In this document: piece by piece, positions 14,128 to 15,254 of the stretch | Layout of the letters: the number at the start of each line of letters is the position of its first letter | How positions within the stretch are numbered: the stretch's first letter is position 1 | NCBI GenBank assembly: GCA_947523045.1 | Contig: CANNUR010000049.1 | Coordinates: forward strand, 1-15,254 | Direction of reading: 5' to 3' | DNA from: an uncultured Prosthecobacter sp. | GTDB taxonomy: Bacteria; Verrucomicrobiota; Verrucomicrobiia; Verrucomicrobiales; Verrucomicrobiaceae | DNA length: 15,254 bases | The notes under the pieces: generated by a model | What the model was told of the DNA's origin: nothing | The model's input: only the letters and a program-made list of their open reading frames with translations | Database searches by the model: none | Program-made: the position numbers and the translations under genes

Positions 14128-15254
14128 ATGTCCGCCGCCCTCCGCATTGAGCACCTGCGCCGCGCCTTCCCCGAGGCCGGCCTGTTCCGCGACAAGGAAT
14201 GGCGGTTGGCCCCCAATCCCTTCCCCCTCGATGCCGCCACCCTCGCGCTCATTGAGCAGCTCGGTCCGGCCCTGCGCGCCTTTCAGCACGCCTGCAACCG
14301 CCTGTACTTCGCCAGCTTGGAATCGCCCGCCCTCGGCTGGGTGGCGCGCCTGCTCGACCAGGGCAAACCCATGGAACTCGTCGCCCTTGGCCGCCACCCA
14401 CGCTGGCGCGACGCCCTGCCCGGTGTGCTGCGGCCCGATCTGGTGCTCACCGAAGCCGGCGTCTGCATCACCGAGCTGGATTCCCTGCCCGGCGGCATCG
14501 GTCTGACCGGCTGGCTCAATGCCACCTACGCCGCCCTCGGCGATCCCGTGCTCGGCGGTGCCGACGGCATGACTGCGGGTTTTGCCAGCGCCTTTCCCGA
14601 AGCCGACATCCTCATCTCGCGTGAGTCGGCCGACTACCAACCGGAGATGGAGTGGCTGGCCGCGCGCGCCCCGCGGCGCGATGGCCATCCACGGCGGGTG
14701 CTCAATCCCTGGAACACCCCGCCTGCCGCCTTGGCCGGCAGCCGCCTCTACCGTTTCTTCGAGCTCTTCGATCTCGACCAAGTCGAGCATTCGACCGAGC
14801 TGCTGCGCCTTGCCACCGAAGGCGCAATTGACTTCACACCGCCGCTGAAACCCTTCCTCGAGGAAAAGCTTTGGCTGGCACTGTTTCATTCACCGGCCCT
14901 GCAAACCTGGTGGCGGGAGCACCTGACAACCGCACACTGGGAATTGCTGTCTCACTGCATCCCGCGCGGCTGGGTCGTCGATCCCACCCCGCTGCCTCCG
15001 CACGCCGTCTGGCCCGGCCTGGACATTCAGGACTGGCGGGAAGCCAGAACCTTTGGGGGCGCCCGGCGACGCTTGGTGCTGAAGATCAGCGGCTTCTCCG
15101 AACTTGGCTGGGGCTCGCGCGGTGTCTTCATGGGTCACGACCTTTCCCAAGAACAGTGGACCGAGGCCCTCAACACCGCCCTGACCGCCTTCCCCACAAA
15201 CCCCTACCTGCTCCAGGAGTTTCACGCCGGTCGCCTCGTCGAGCAGCCCTACTG
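14128..15254 (+). CDS. Unrecognised protein, possibly ATP-grasp-like, N-terminal part, cut by window edge
   Basis: Open frame from the ATG at 14128 to the right edge, 375 codons with no stop. It has no signal peptide or membrane segment, so it is cytoplasmic. AAAGG lies only two bases before the ATG and is a poorly spaced ribosome binding site. Striking segments are ITELDSLPGGIGLTGWLN (from about 114), ILISRESADYQPEMEWL (from about 160), HSPALQTWW, IPRGWVVDP, RRRLVLKISGFSELGWGSRG (lysine 319) and YLLQEFHAGRL (glutamate 364). A lysine in a strand followed by a glycine-rich turn, and then a QEF strand about 45 residues later, resembles the nucleotide-binding part of ATP-grasp ligases. This is my inference and not a firm family match. 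Another unknown fold remains possible. The substrate is unknown. A terminator separates it from the gene upstream, so it is probably transcribed on its own. Confidence 0.8.
   Translation, partial: MSAALRIEHLRRAFPEAGLFRDKEWRLAPNPFPLDAATLALIEQLGPALRAFQHACNRLYFASLESPALGWVARLLDQGKPMELVALGRHPRWRDALPGVLRPDLVLTEAGVCITELDSLPGGIGLTGWLNATYAALGDPVLGGADGMTAGFASAFPEADILISRESADYQPEMEWLAARAPRRDGHPRRVLNPWNTPPAALAGSRLYRFFELFDLDQVEHSTELLRLATEGAIDFTPPLKPFLEEKLWLALFHSPALQTWWREHLTTAHWELLSHCIPRGWVVDPTPLPPHAVWPGLDIQDWREARTFGGARRRLVLKISGFSELGWGSRGVFMGHDLSQEQWTEALNTALTAFPTNPYLLQEFHAGRLVEQPY

Noticed and set aside
14089..14889. 266-codon minus-strand frame opposite the right-edge gene
   Set aside because: Antisense shadow; the plus-strand frame stays open for more than 1,100 bases to the window end with protein-like composition.

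Overview
The window (15,254 bases, G+C-rich) looks like chromosomal DNA of a Verrucomicrobiota-type bacterium (PVC superphylum). I infer this from the partial PVC-type membrane-bound dehydrogenase at the left edge, a large secreted protein built from glycine-rich, choice-of-anchor-D-like and NxxG-type repeats, the scarcity of Shine-Dalgarno motifs, and codon use strongly biased to G/C third positions. Nothing points to a prophage, transposon, CRISPR array, tRNA or rRNA. I cannot name a genus.

Layout. On the minus strand, from right to left: a stand-alone ABC-3 family metal permease (10242-11099), a 469-base non-coding stretch rich in palindromes (9773-10241), a 1,292-residue exported repeat protein (5894-9772), a hairpin terminator candidate, then the osmoregulated periplasmic glucan (OPG) operon opgG - unknown membrane gene - opgH (5760 to 1515), and finally the start of the PVC-type dehydrogenase, which runs off the left edge. 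On the plus strand, from 11312 to the right edge: glmS, an exported protein of unknown function with a GTG start and a good intrinsic terminator, and the first 375 codons of an unrecognised, possibly ATP-grasp-like protein that runs off the right edge.

How the genes fit together. The three OPG genes overlap (13 bases and 4 bases) and so are almost certainly one translationally coupled unit. OpgH polymerises and exports the beta-1,2-linked glucan backbone through the inner membrane, and OpgG acts on it in the periplasm. The 192-residue middle protein has one C-terminal membrane segment and is the best candidate here for an undescribed component of a known system. GlmS supplies glucosamine-6-phosphate for cell-envelope sugars. 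It is divergent from the permease, and the 212-base gap between them must hold both promoters. The dehydrogenase and the repeat protein are typical exported proteins of this phylum with no evident functional tie to the OPG genes.

The most interesting points are the opgG-X-opgH arrangement with a short-N-terminus OpgH, the mosaic repeat protein, the orphan permease, and the palindrome cluster upstream of the repeat protein. I found no clear evidence of a wholly new system.
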